DNA from: Merluccius polli
Taxonomy: Eukaryota; Chordata; Actinopteri; Gadiformes; Merlucciidae
Reading direction: 5' to 3'
Assembly: GCA_030340625.1 (NCBI GenBank)
Contig: JAOPHQ010005479.1
Location: 29,808-93,807 of the forward strand
DNA: 64,000 nt
The first letter of the stretch is position 1. Every line of letters starts with the position of its first letter. Shown here piece after piece: positions 23,900 through 36,876 of the stretch. A model generated the notes under the pieces. It did not search any database and was not told where the DNA came from. It saw only the letters and a list, made by a program, of their open reading frames with translations. The translations under genes were made by a program, and so were the position numbers.

Positions 23900-26200
23900 C
23901 AGTGGACGGCGCGCGGCGGCGTCCGCGTCTCAGGGACCAGAACCCCCGGCAGCCCATCCTCAAATGTCAGCCCTGTTCTGGCGAGCAGAGGACTCCTAAA
24001 GACATCACCTATCCTCCTCCTCCTGTACGCCCCCCCCCCCCCCCCCCCCCCGGGGAGGCGCTGAGGGGGTGTACAGCGGGCACAGGGCCACTGTTTGATC
24101 TGACAAGCATGGATTTAATTGAGTGTGATGGGGAGAAGAAGAAAAAAGGCAAGCGAGAAATGGGCTCGGGAGCGGGAGCCAATATGTGTTGGCCGACGGT
24201 GATTCTTCCTCTCGTCGTTTTGCTGACCAGACATGTGGTGCTGATAGAGGGATGCCCCGGCTCTTGTTATGCAGGAGGAAGACAACGTTGATGGATCGCG
24301 CGTCGATGCGTATCAGCCCGGGTGTGTACCCCGGCGAAGCGTTGCTATCAGTCGCGAAGTATTACAACACCGAGTCCTCCCCGGTCAAATCAATCTGCCT
24401 CATCCCTCCCTCGCCACCTCGTTCTCCTCGGCATCCCAAGCGCATGAGCTCATCCTGAACACTTTAAGACTTTAGAGATACCCCATACGTGGAAAATTAT
24501 CTGCCGCGGGTTTCCGTGCTATTCCCTTCTAGTTCTGGTGCTGGGTTCGCTCGTATTTTATTTTATATCTATTCATCAGATGGATAGCCGCAGAATAAAA
24601 AAAGGGGTGCGGTGAGGTTTTGTGTCGTGGTGGGGCCTTATAGCGCGCTGCCTTCCCAACCGGCGAACCGTGTGACACCACACAAAGGTAATCTTTTTTT
24701 CACCTGAACACTCTTGGTTTTTCAACTCCCCGCGTTTTCAATCCCCCTTTCGTGTTTCCCGGGTGACGGCGGGAGAGTATCGACTCAGGAGGAGTTTCCC
24801 GGTTCAAAGGACCCCAGGAAAGTGGAGACGGGAAGCCGGATTTCTTCATATATTTCTTTTTCCCGGGAGTTTAACATCTTATTTTTAGTGTGAGGCGCCG
24901 CTGACTGGCGGCAAATCTTCCCTTGTGACGGATTGGCACTCCAGCGGCGCCTCAACCGCGCTCTGCCACCGCCGCCGCGTGGATCATGTGACGCGAGAGA
25001 TGTGTGAGAGAGGCGCTGGTGCAGAGCTATACATCCCCCCCCCCCCCCCCCCCCCCCACACCCCCAACCCCCAGCCCCCCCGCAAGGAGGGTGTAGGAGT
25101 CAAGTTGTGTTGTTTTCCTTACTTTTCCATCGTGCTCTGCAAACATTATGACTAAAGACTCAGAGCTATACCTTGCCGTCGATGATATATTCAGTACATA
25201 CGGCGCCCGTTTTCCCCATGCTGTCTGTCTTTGCTCTGGGTTTATTTTTTCCATGTTACTTAGACTTTCCCTGACCTCCTACACACATTTTTATTCTCGC
25301 TTATGTCTTCCACTGCATATCTTACACCATTTTCTTTATTGCATTTTATCGCTCAGAGCCAAAGTTAAACTTTCATAACTTCTCCTCTTAGTCCATGTAA
25401 AAGAAAGAAAGAAACACTGGCGTATATTTCAATTTCAATATTTAAAAAACGACCTGGCTCTCGTAGGTGAGCTGACGGCTCAGGAAAAACCGAGCCGCGC
25501 GGAATGATGATAATTCAACTAATACCATGCTAAGCTACCGTTTCAATGCTAATTTAGCTATGTCACGTCCTCGACGTGTCAAGGGTGAACACGATGTGGT
25601 GATGTCATGCTTTCCCTTGAGATCCAGCCAGTGGCGAAGGAGACTGGAGCACCTAGAGGGTGCCTTGCTCCGAGGCACTTGGGTAACTACAGCACACTTA
25701 CATGCAGATGGTACCTCTCGCCACTCATACCCGCGGCACGCAGGAGAGAGAGAGAAGTCGTGGGAGCCTGTATTACATAATCGCTGATTTAATATCTATC
25801 TTACATTATTTACAGTTATTATTTATGTATAAATATATCGGTGCATTGCCAACAGCGGAAAAAAAGCATTAGCTATGCGTTGCTAACGCGACGGCGGTGG
25901 AATTGTTATCGCTCGCTGCGATCGCCTTCCTTTAGGACGGAAAAACAAGGTTGTTTTTGAGCCTGTCACACATATGGACCGGAGGACTCGCCTCCTGGGA
26001 CCGTGTATCGACAGCACGATGTTGTCGCTCCGCGGTCGGACCCCCCCTGGGAGAACCCAGAAAACTCCACGCCCGTTTTCTGTCCTCGCTGACCTTAAAC
26101 CTGTCATCGATTTCGGCAGCGCTCGCCTCACCGTTCCCATATTGGCGGAGATGAAGCGAGGGAGAAACAAAAAAAAAAAAGAAAAAGTGATTGTGATCTG
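23900..26200. promoter_or_regulatory. GC/CpG-richer intergenic block, possible regulatory region
   Basis: CpG dinucleotides are visibly denser here than in the surrounding spacer, for example at 23907-23935, 24290-24350, 24880-24990, 25490-25570 and 25880-26110. Two long poly-C runs lie within it (24030-24051 and 25035-25057). It lies between the tail ends of RPA1 and RTN4RL1, so it is not an obvious promoter of either. I could not find a coding exon in it. It could be an unannotated start site, an enhancer, or simply GC-rich sequence. Confidence 0.25.
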
Positions 26201-27011
26201 AGCACTGTGTCCTCATGTGAATTAGCCCCGGCGCGCTATTAGTTTGGGGAGCTAAAGATGGATCCAATGAGGTCAAAGTGATGATGCTGTTGTCATAAAA
26301 TCAATGCCGAGACCAGGCCCCCTGTATACATGGAGGCAGTTGGGGTTTGAGCGGACGTCTTTTTTTCCGGATTTGCCTTTTACTGCTCAAGAAAGAAGAT
26401 GAATCAATTTGATCATAGCGGCAGCAGAGTCGTACATCAACCGCGATGCAAGGCTAATGGGGAGAGAGGGAGAGAGGGAGAGACTTTATGGATGGATGGA
26501 TTCGTCTACTTCTCAAAATGAGAGCTGAATCCGCCTCATAGGAGCATGTTCTTGTCAGATAGTTTAGTTTTATTATACCTAGTCGTCCTTCGGCAACCGA
26601 GTCCATACTCAGACAGCGTTGTTGTATTCACCGCAGTTTTCCCTCCGCGACGATATTAAATCCGCTGTTAAAGTCACGACCACACTGGCCCACGCCTAGT
26701 CGATAAACACTTCTTGGCTCATGTCACCACGGTTTTCCAGGTAGCTTTTGAAGGTTTCCCTGTAATTGTCACAGTCTATCAGCGCCCCCCCCCCTCCCCG
26801 CAGTGGTGTCTAACAAAACATCGCCATAAACATGTCCTCCAAATCCATCAGTACAGTACTGACCTGTTATTCTCTTCTTTAGCTTTCTATTTCTTATTTT
26901 ATTTGGCAAAAACATACAGTATATATTTTCTTCATTGTGTTCTTGCGTTAGATCATGGCTATGCTATCATACATAACTTATAACGTGTTGCTGCGCTGCA
27001 TATCTTGTCAG
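26201..27011. other. Intergenic spacer, nothing recognised
   Basis: This is mixed-composition DNA with a GAGAGGGA-type tract at about 26460-26485 and a short C run near 26786-26795. No gene, RNA or mobile element was recognised. Confidence 0.6.
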
Positions 27012-27150
27012 CCTCGGACACGTGTCCGTATGCCGTGGACACGTGTCCGTATGCCGTGGACACGTGTCCGTATGCCGTGGACACGTGTCCGTATGCCGTG
27101 GACACGTGTCCGTATGCCGTGGACACGTGTTCATATGCCGTGGAGACGTG
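27012..27150 (+). repeat. 21-bp minisatellite of palindromic E-box units, 6-7 copies
   Basis: Each 21-bp unit contains the 12-bp palindrome GGACACGTGTCC followed by GTATGCCGT. The first five copies are essentially identical, the sixth reads GGACACGTGTTCATATGCCGT, and the seventh is truncated (GGAGACGTGTT). The centre CACGTG is the canonical E-box core. The unit length is a multiple of three, so all frames stay open. This explains the reading frames here without implying a gene. Confidence 0.95.
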
Positions 27151-27372
27151 TTGCCCTTGGAAGAGTTTACTTCCTCGTCTCTTTGTCACTGTTACACACT
27201 TAAACACAGAAATATATTCATTTCCATAGCCGGTTTGAACAATGATAGACTTTTCTTTTAGATTTTTGTTTAGGGACGCATTGTTAGACGCATTGTCAAT
27301 AGAGTTGCTAGCCATGATGTATTCATATCTGTAATATATAACGACATGTTTAGCCATTAGATTAAGTCAACA

Positions 27373-27402
27373 CCACAGCAGCAACAACAACAACAACAAC
27401 AC
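27373..27402 (+). repeat. (CAA)n microsatellite
   Basis: A short CAACAACAAC trinucleotide run precedes an A-rich stretch. Confidence 0.85.
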
Positions 27403-27539
27403 AAAAAAAACTGCAACAGTATTGTTTCAATCTGGTGTATACGACCAGATTGCTATTCGACCTTAATAAACACATTCTGGTTTCCACAGCTGAGGATTGT
27501 TTTCCATAAACACAACAGTGTCTTTGGATTCTGCTGCTC

Positions 27540-27714
27540 TGCTGTGTGTGTGTGTGTGTGTATGCGTGTGTGTGTGTGTGGGTGGGACTAACCTTGGATT
27601 CTGTACAAGCAGCAGGCATAACGATACATTCACTATATGCTGCAAGCATGTGTTGACGAGACCACGAAAGACGACAACATGTTGAGTGTGTGTGTGTGTG
27701 TGTGTGCGAGTATC

Positions 27715-27760
<46 letters not shown>

Positions 27761-27860
27761 ATATTGTGTATGTTTGTGTGTGTGTGTCATGTTATGTATG
27801 TGTGTGTATCATATTGTGTGTGTGTGTGTGTGTGCACCAGTGTGGGTGTGTGTTTATCTG
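27540..27860 (+). repeat. Clustered (GT)n microsatellites
   Basis: GT tracts occur at about 27543-27580, 27685-27706, 27717-27759 and 27774-27835. They are separated by short unique or TCATATTGTGTATGT-like segments that themselves recur, pointing to expansion and local duplication. No coding potential was seen. Confidence 0.9.
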
Positions 27861-27887
27861 AATCGCGCTACAGCCTGAGGGAAGATA

Positions 27888-27932
27888 CAGGAGGGAGGGA
27901 GGGAGGGAGGGAGGGAGGGAAGGAAGGAGGGG
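27888..27932 (+). repeat. (GGGA)n microsatellite
   Basis: A tetranucleotide GGGA run of about nine units passes into GGAAGGAGG. Confidence 0.9.
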
Positions 27933-30900
27933 GGAGTGGGAGAAGGTTTGAACTCCACCTCAGTTTTTTTTCTCCTCACTGAATAGCATGGAAGTTATCC
28001 ATTGGGCTGTGTGTGTGTGTGTCTCCTTTTGTTCAAAATGCAGGAGGTTGGGTTGGGGGGGGGGGTCCTCTCTAGTGGGAACATGCTGAACCCCCCCGCT
28101 CTTTCAGTAAGGCATCTATTCACAAGAGGTTGTGTTTGGTGTTGATTATTCATTTCAGTACATATACATCCTTCAAAAATGTTTGCCTAAAAGTTGTTTT
28201 TTGCCATTCTTACAAACATTATAAATTGAAATTGAATCTTTTTTTTTTTTTTGCTCAACCCAGTTTTTTTATTGAAATAAATAAATAACATCTAGATTTA
28301 AAGTGTTTTCTTTTGATGGTTGTGCTATGTTGAGATAACGGTGCCCACAGGGGGGACTGACAGATCAATTCTACCGTACTAGCAGAGTGATCAGGCACAC
28401 TAGTTGTGTCCCCATTAAAAGAAAAAAATATATATATATTCAAAGATTTTTACATGGCAAAGGTCCTAGCTTGCTCATGAATAATCATTTTGAGACAGTT
28501 GGTAATTAGACTCGTGTCTCTATGATAGGGTGTGACGCAAACTCGCAACGCTGGGGTTTATCTATCGACTTTATACCATGTAATGGTATAAAGTTTACCA
28601 AAGCTTAAAACACATCATAGTAAACCATTTGGCATGTATAGGCCTACTGCCCAATCTTTTACTACTGTACTACATTTACCATGATAAGAATAGGCGAAAC
28701 ATAAGAATGTCCCTTTTTTTTAATTTCAAGAATAATAACATCAGATATTTTGTTGATATATGCGCCGCCAAACTACACATTACCTGTGTTTCCTACTCTG
28801 GTCGCCTTACATTATGCATAGTGCAGTACAGTATATTGTGTACTGTCCAATGTGGTTAGCAGGCTAGTTCATATGAGACCTCTCCACTTGGAGAAATACA
28901 GGACTAAACTGAGTCTGAGTTGTTATTGTTCAGCCTACCCTTGAGGTGGGAAGGAAAGAAACACATTTTTTTTAGCATTAGCATACTTTGGTTTCTGTAT
29001 ACCCAGTGGCAAGTATAAACCGACCAATAGAAGAGTGTCATAAGAGAACCGCACGGCTCGCAAGAATGAGAAATGAAAGCAAAACAAAAAGACTATCTAA
29101 AAGTGTCCTTCTGTCGTTGTGTTCTAACAGATAAAGCCTGCGTAGCCGGCATAGCATATGTAAGGTGATGTGATATGCGCTAACCTTGAGGATGCGGGTA
29201 TCCATAGATTCAACGGGAAATTTCATTTTAAAATGCAGTACCATGTGGTATTGCTATACGTTCCTATTGTAGGGTTATTTATCACTATGCAGTGGTGTCT
29301 CAGCCTCATTCTGTCACTACCTTTACTCCCAGCAAGCATTCCCAGATCCATTAGTATACATTAAGACCATGTCTATACTTACCCACCCCTCCCCACTCAC
29401 TATTTACACTCCTGAGGAATACCTCCTCAGGAAAAGCTGCCAAATATTTAGCATATATTTGCATCATGAACTGAAATAGGTTTAACCTATTCTCAAATCG
29501 TGTCTGACTCCTTTCCTCTTTTCACAGGAATATTAATAACCACATCCTAGCGACAAGTACTGCATGTAAAACACAAATAATTAATCTGCAGTCTTCAAAG
29601 TGATGCATCCTAGAGGAGCGAACTCTAAGCATGTATTTGGACTGAGTTCGACCTCGCATCCCAGATTGCTCATGCTGCCCAATGCTATTATCTGCCCAGG
29701 TTGTTTTGTTGCTTCAACCCTGGTTGGACCATCTGTTATCGCTCCACTTTACGGCACAAGAGGCGAGACGCGCTGCGGCTATGAGCCAGGGCAGATGGCG
29801 GAGATGATAAGATGAACGGGGTCGAGCGTTATGTTCTTTCATATGTTTGCGCCATGAGCGCAGGTTCATAGAGGGCTTCGTCTCACGGTTGCCTGCAGGG
29901 CCGACGAGGGCAGCGAGAGACGAACCTCCTGTACGTGGGTGGGATAGTGCCGCGGCTCGCTCTGCAGCACTTGAGCACAGTGGAGTGGATAAATGGAGGG
30001 ATCGAGGGATGCGTGGACAGATGGAGAAATCGATGAGACGGTTAGATGGGTGGATGGAGGAGTGGATGAAGAGATGGGTGGCATGTTGGCTGGAGGGATG
30101 GTTGGAATGGTATATTATATTAAATACTTTTCATAGAAAAACTATGCACTAAACAACCAACCAAGAAAACAAATGAAAACAAACAAAACACCCCAACCCA
30201 CCTCGACTCGCTAACGGACAGCAGAGTCGACGAGTCGTGCGACGGCCAGAGAGGGAGATTTGCCATCCGTCAATTCCACTCCAGGACTGATTAATGGCTG
30301 GAGGAGAGGAGTGCTGTGTGTGTCATTAGCCTCTTGTCTGGAGCGTGCACCCCTCCAGGAGGCTACGAGTGATGGGCCCCACACTGGGCGTACGACTCCT
30401 CTGTTTTCCAGGGCCCATCCCATTGATCGTGTGTGTGTTAATTGCAGCCATTGATCAAGACAAAACCAGACAGGCAACCGCCTCAATCGGGGGCTGTTTG
30501 CTTGGAGTGAGTAAAAAAAAAAAAAAAAAAAGAGAGAGGAGGAGGAAGAAAGTGTTGTGTGTCCTGTGAAATTGGTAATAACGCTCTCCGATGAATTGAA
30601 CCGTTCGGCGCTTTTAGGCAGAACATTGGTTTTCACAGGTGGAAATCTGCTGGGCTGTTTTGCCTTTTGATGAGTGACACTTGTCGCTTGAGAAAGCCGA
30701 AGAACCGAAGCCTTGTCCCCGCGCCGTGTTTTAAAGATACCAGGCGTCTCTGACTTTATTAAACGGCCATTTCACGTCACCTGGGGTGGAACGCGAGGAC
30801 TCTGTGAGCCGTCGCTTCATCCAGGCGCCTGTGTGTGGCCCGCGTCTGCGCCGCACGTCCCGCTACTCCTGTTAGTATTCAGCCTGGTTAGCATGGAGAA

Positions 30901-33404
30901 TCCAGCGCCGACGGAGGCTCTGAGGGCGTTTTGAAGCTAAATAAATGGACAAAATAAAAGAGTGAGAGGCAAAGTGAGAAGAGGTGATATTAGCTTTGTG
31001 ATTGAGCGGGGAGTGTGGGACGGTCGCATTAGCGCCGAGGTATTGTGGAGTTGTACGGCATTTCTTTTCTTGTAATTATCCGGTCCCCCCAGTGTGCCTT
31101 CCTTCCCTCCGGCTGCCTCTGTTTCTTCATCTCTTTTTCAATTTTCTAATTGCTTGGTTTTAATTAAAGCCACACAGCGGTGACAGCGAAGTCAATTAAA
31201 AGCCTCTCCAAAAAAAATAAATAGATAGTCGCAGGATTTATTTTTAGGGTACGGATGCCGGAAAAACGCAACTGAACCTGTATGACTATATGCTTCAGTG
31301 TGAATTCACACACTTCCCATCCCCTCCCCTCCCCCTTGCGTGAATAAGTGATGCAAAGTCTCACACAACGGATGCTATATCGGGTGGCCCCCTCGGTGTG
31401 TTGGGCGATGTATAAAAAGACGTCTGTAATGCCACGTATCTACGCCCATGTATGCATCTACGCGGTGTATTTATAGAGCCCACACTATCCCAGAATCCTC
31501 TCTGACGTTCTCTTCAAAAGACCTCCTCACTTTTTTTTTTGTCTCTCTCTCGCTTTTTTCCCCCCCCCTTTTTATTTTCCCCATCGGTTGCCTTCTATTA
31601 ACGGCACTTGATGTCACAGTAGCGTGTGTGTGTGGTTGCGATTCTGCTCTGTATGTTAACTCCATCCATGCGGTCGACGCGGACTACTGTACCACTCACC
31701 CCCGACTCTCGTCGCTCGTGTATGTGGGCTGCGTTACAGTCCCAACGTCTACTTTTAGGTCCTTGTGATTCTCCTAATGACAGAACACACCCCAACCCTC
31801 CCCCCAACCCCCCCCCCCCCCCCCCTCGGCTGTTGTTACGAGGTTTTAATCCCCTCCCTTGTTTAATAATGCAGTGCTGTTTTGGACTGCGTCTTTGGAT
31901 GGAGAGCGGTTGGTGTGTCCTACCTGGGATGCATAGGGGAGTCCTACTGGTGGTAGATCTACAGGCTCACTCTCTCTCTCTCTCTCTCCCTCTATTGCTG
32001 TCTCTCTCGCTCTCTCTCTCGCTCTGATTTAATGCTGTTTGCTCCTGGATTCCAATACCTGCTAGACAATTGCAATTAGGCGCCTCGTCTTTGAAGTCTT
32101 CTTCTCCAAATAAGTGGGCCAAGTCAGATGAGAGTAGCTGTGAGTGAGATACAAAATGGCCCTCAAAGTTGAGGAGAAGCGAGGAGTTCTTTGTGGAAAC
32201 TGCCTCCCAACGAGATTACTGCGTGTGAGCCAGGGAACGAGCCTCTGGGTTGTGGTTTAAATGTCCCTCATCCTGCGGTCATTGGCCGCGTTTAGTCTAG
32301 CGTCATTAGTCCGGAATGTTATCTTGCTGGCATTGTGGAAAGAGCTCGGTGTCTAATTTTACCTAATTTTATTGAACACCCTTAAGATCTTGGATGTAAT
32401 ATGAAGTGCTATCATCATACGGATATAAATAATAGTCTGTTTCCGTTTTCTAATGAGACTATAAAACTTCGTGTTGCAGCTGTTTGTTTAGAATGAACGC
32501 CATTTGGTCGCACCCACCCTCCCCCCGCCGTTTTTGGAAGGATATGAAATAATTAAATTATAATAATGAAATATTATCATGCAATAATGAAATTCAAGAG
32601 GGACGAATTAGCTGGAGGAGCAGCAATCCTCAAAACGCTTATTCGTTAGCAGTGAACATGCTTTCCATGATTTTTGTCTGGGTATTCGTACGATATAGTT
32701 GTATCTGTTTTTTTAATGAATAGATAATTGAACCCTCATTAATAGTTTGTCTAATGTGAATGTTAGATAAGTGGCAGTGTAGTGCGGTTTGGGTATTTGA
32801 CTGCCCACTGAAAAATACTGAGACCCAGGCGTCCTTGAACAAGATGCCCTCACCTCTGCCTGCTTCCTGTATCTAACATACACATAATATGCTAAATAAG
32901 TCACTTTACAGAAAACATTTCTAAATTGTAATAAATAGTTAATATCCAACTGGGTCATGGATATTTAATAATCCATATAATAATAAATACTTTATAATAA
33001 CGAATACATATAATAATCATACTTCATAATAATGAATAGTGTTTTCATACTAATTATGCTAATTGATCCCCCCCCCCCCCCCCCCCCTCTACCTATTTAA
33101 ACATATTTTACATATTTCAAATGGTTTGCATCTGAAGAAAGGGGCTCCGGTGTTTCACCACTGGCTCTCCCTATCCCCTCCTAGCAGCCAGGGGTACTGT
33201 TGTGTCCAAAACATGGCTCACATGTCTATGAGCAGGTGTTGCCTGGTGTTACTACACCGTTACCAGCTGCCTCACCATAGCCTTGGGAACAGGTTTTCAA
33301 CAGGGGGTGCTGATAAAAGGTAACAAAAGACAAAGGCAAAAGACATCCTTTTTGGCAACATTTATTTGCTTCATCAGGGCTCTTGAAATTGCTTTTTGTG
33401 AATG
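27933..33404. other. Intergenic spacer, no gene recognised
   Basis: It contains a G run near 28058-28067, a T run near 28240-28251, a small perfect inverted repeat (28568-28594), degenerate GGAT-type repeats (about 29985-30105), an A run (30511-30531), CT repeats (31971-32027), poly-C runs (31808-31825 and 33068-33087) and AT-rich patches (32540-32580, 32940-33060). A short stretch near 32800-32880 (GTCCTTGAACAAGATGCC) may be a SINE remnant. None of the short open frames resembles a known protein. Confidence 0.55.
28568..28594. repeat. 11-bp perfect inverted repeat with 5-base loop
   Basis: ACTTTATACCA (28568-28578) and TGGTATAAAGT (28584-28594) are exact reverse complements around TGTAA. 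This could be a hairpin or a chance palindrome. Confidence 0.8.
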
Positions 33405-34078
33405 AGACCTAGCTAGCTAGAAGCATAATGAGACATAGCTAGCTAGAAGCATAATGAGACATAGCTAGCTAGAAGCATAACGAGACATAGCTAGCTAGAA
33501 GCATAACGAGACATAGCTAGCTAGAAGCATAATGAGACATAGCTAGCTAGAAGCATAATGAGACATAGCTAGCTAGAAGCATAACGAGACATAGCTAGCT
33601 AGAAGCATAATGAGACATAGCTAGCTAGAAGCATAATGAGACATAGCTAGCTAGAAGCATAACGAGACATAGCTAGCTAGAAGCATAATGAGACATAGCT
33701 AGCTAGAAGCATAGTGAGACATAGCTAGCTAGAAGCATAGTGAGACATAGCTAGCTAGAAGCATAATGAGACATAGCTAGCTAGAAGCATAATGAGACAT
33801 AGCTAGCTAGAAGCATAACGAGACATAGCTAGCTAGAAGCATAATGAGACATAGCTAGCTAGAAGCATAACGAGACATAGCTAGCTAGAAGCATAATGAG
33901 ACATAGCTAGCTAGAAGCATAATGAGACATAGCTAGCTAGAAGCATAACGAGACATAGCTAGCTAGAAGCATAATGAGACATAGCTAGCTAGAAGCATAA
34001 TGAGACATAGCTAGCTAGAAGCATAATGAGACCTAGCTAGCTAGAAGCATAACGAGACATAGCTAGCTAGAAGCTAGC
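33405..34078 (+). repeat. 26-bp minisatellite, about 25 copies
   Basis: The unit is AGACATAGCTAGCTAG followed by AAGCATAATG. It carries the self-complementary core TAGCTAGCTA. Copies differ mainly at two positions near the end (ATAATG, ATAACG or ATAGTG). The first copy and the 24th read AGACCTAGC. The ordered variants (T T C C T T C T T C T G G T T C T C T T C T T T C) suggest a partial three-unit (78-bp) higher-order arrangement. The array ends in AAGCTAGCCA. Confidence 0.97.
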
Positions 34079-34169
34079 CATAAACAAGGTTTCAATCAAC
34101 TTGACTATGTAGTTCAATTTGTATCATTTCATTTTCATGTCTAATTTAATATTAGCAAATAATTGAAAG

Positions 34170-34171
<2 letters not shown>

Positions 34172-34230
<59 letters not shown>
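34172..34230 (+). repeat. (TA)29 microsatellite
   Basis: A pure TA tract of about 59 bases lies about 95 bases after the 26-bp minisatellite. Such tracts readily extrude cruciforms. Confidence 0.97.
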
Positions 34231-34232
<2 letters not shown>

Positions 34233-36738
34233 CAAAATATTTGTATTTTTTAAAAAGGTTTAACAAAAAAATGTCCTCCTCAATCTCCAGGGGGTGCTGC
34301 ACCCCTTCTTCCTGCGGGTACGGCTTCACCTCCACAATCAGGGCAGGTGCCGTGCGACGGGACGCCTTTCTCCGCTCCGCTCCAGAGGTGCCTCGGCACT
34401 GCAAACACAGGTGGAGCCCATAATGAACGTCGGATGACTGGCTGTTAAAATGTTTGGTGTGCAGGGACACGTCTTAAATAAATAAAAGTGTGTTTACTTT
34501 GATGTTTAAACAGATTGTTGTTTGAACTCGATGGGCGCGCGGGTGTGTCTAAATGGAGTGCACCTGATATGATTTTTTAATGAGCGACACCTGTGCGAGA
34601 CCAAAGATGATACCTTTTGGGATGAGGCTGGTAGACGGGAGGCGCACACCTTGCGCTCTTTTTGAACATGTTCTCAAAGCTCCTGTATCCAGGCGCCCGC
34701 CAATTATATTCCCTCCTCTGAACTGCATTTCGGAATCTGCTTAACCTTGTTAAAAGTGAGCAGCCACCCCTTGGTTGTTTACCACATGCTGTCATGGCAG
34801 AGAAAAATGCATGTGCAAAAAAGTACTATAATCGAAGGGCCGATGTCTAGTCACTGACCGTTATTATGTAAAGTCTGCAGTGTTTGTTGAGGCGTGTCGT
34901 CGGTCGACCTCAACGATTAGATGAGCTTCACAGCCAGATCCACAATCCCGGCGACATACGTTCAAAAGTTGTATTTACAAATGAACACCCGTGCCACATA
35001 CCATGACATCACCGTCATGGTACCTCTCGCTGGGGTTCGCTGATAGGGCCTGCACATCGCGACGTCACAACATCACAATGGCCGCCTCCATTTTGGAAGC
35101 ATAGGAGCATTGCAATGTGAGTTATTCTGTTGGTAGTAATGGTTTTTTTGGTCATTGTTTAGTAATGAATCGTGCAATTATTTGTCATTATAGGAAGACA
35201 TTGTTGTATTTAAACTGCTACAGTGTTTCTCATGTGAGACGTGGCATAACAACGTTTTCAGCAGCTTAGGTTACGGTATATTTAAGTTGCTGTAGGATTT
35301 TACAGTACTACAACTCTCTTGAGTCCTTTCAATATGGTGGAGTATCACCAACATAAAATCCCATGATGCATTCTGGTGTACAAGCCTGATTAGTTCGGAG
35401 CCAATTCCCTGTGTCAGGCCGGTTCCAGACTGTCCAAGATTCTGGACCTCCGTGACCTTGTCCTCAACTGCACCCACTCGGTTCTGGTGCTGGCACTACC
35501 ATATTTCACAGACAAAAAGACTATCAGTAACAATTTGTTTTTCATTTAAATTACTTAATGTAACACACACTCCCTATTGGTTAAAAAAGATCTTTGCACA
35601 AAGCAGTTTTCATTAAATTCAATCAATACTATTCTCTGAATGGATGAACGGACATTCAAGAGGAAGGAATGTGTCATATTTAACCAGTTTGTGAGGAATA
35701 CTACTATATGTCGTAATATATCATATGTTCTCAAACAGGTCCCAAGTTCTTCCTTGTTTGGTGCTCTGGTCCACACAACAACACTATGCAGCTGTGCTCA
35801 CTTGTAGAAAATACAACAGTGAATTAGTTGTATAAATTGCACCGCGAAAATGAGTTTTATAAATTACGCTGACAAGTTAGTTAGCAAGCTTAACACCGTT
35901 TCCCACACCTTATCAAGTTCCACAATTAATGATTTCCTAAAATATTTCTGCTATTTATCAACAACAATCGTGTTTCCCTCCGTTAACCAGAGTATGAGCT
36001 TGTCTACATATGTAGTCATAGTTTATCTGGATTGTATTTATCACAAATCTATATGAACAACTATTGTTTATGCAAAGACAGTATTGTGTGAAGTCAGACA
36101 GTATCTATTTATGTTACACTGGTGTTATGGTGTTGGCATAATATAGCTTATCTCCCCATGATGGTGATATAACATAAATGAAAACACTGTGACAGTAAAT
36201 GGCATTTTCACTGTGTTAGCTCTGATCTATAGATCTAGAAGATCTCCTCATCTCCTCTCGCTGTATTTGTACGTTTTTTTTCTTAAAATGTCAACTATTA
36301 ATATCAACATGCGACCTCAAAGCATGTTTTGTCATTTGCTTGATCCATTCAAATCCTCAGGGATTGACTCAAATTCCATGTTTATTCCTGCGATAATTAC
36401 CTGTTCTATACATCATATTATGCAAAATATGTTCTAAATGCCACATTTTCACATTTCATGTTTAAATTTCCATTATTATTATTAGTAGTATTGTTAAATT
36501 ATTCATAAATAACAGCTAACCAGAAGGATTGCGTTCCATTCATTTGAAAAGGTATTGCAGTTACAGTATGTTATAGCAAGGAATCGTATGCAATTTAGCA
36601 ATGTTAGAGTATGTTATGGCAAGGAAGGGAATACACTTACTCAGAGTCGAGGAAATACAATGAAAGAAGAAGTGTAGGTTGAAGGGGTGAAGAGGAAAGT
36701 GGGGAAGTTGAGTATATATCTATGTGTATGTGCATTGT
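34231..36738. other. Intergenic spacer, nothing recognised
   Basis: The left part, to about 35100, has mixed composition; after that the sequence is AT-rich. No microsatellite of note, no mobile element with clear ends and no coding exon were recognised. Confidence 0.55.
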
Positions 36739-36801
36739 GTGTGTGTGTGTGTGTGTATGTGTGTATGTGCACTGTATGTGTGTGTGTGTGTGTGTGTGTA
36801 T
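36737..36801 (+). repeat. Interrupted (GT)n microsatellite
   Basis: Two GT runs are separated by GTATGTGCACTGTATG. Confidence 0.9.
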
Positions 36802-36876
36802 GGATGCAAGGAGGGAGGGGTCCATTGTCTGGCTTTGCAAAAGCTTCTAATCAATTCAAATGTAATTCTGAAGCCA

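Noticed and set aside
27005..27357. Repetitive frames (TCPYAVD and HVSTAYG repeats)
   Set aside because: The 21-bp unit is divisible by three, so every frame stays open by arithmetic. There is no coding support.
33405..34078. CRISPR-like array
   Set aside because: The 26-bp units are contiguous without unique spacers, and the genome is eukaryotic; it is a minisatellite.
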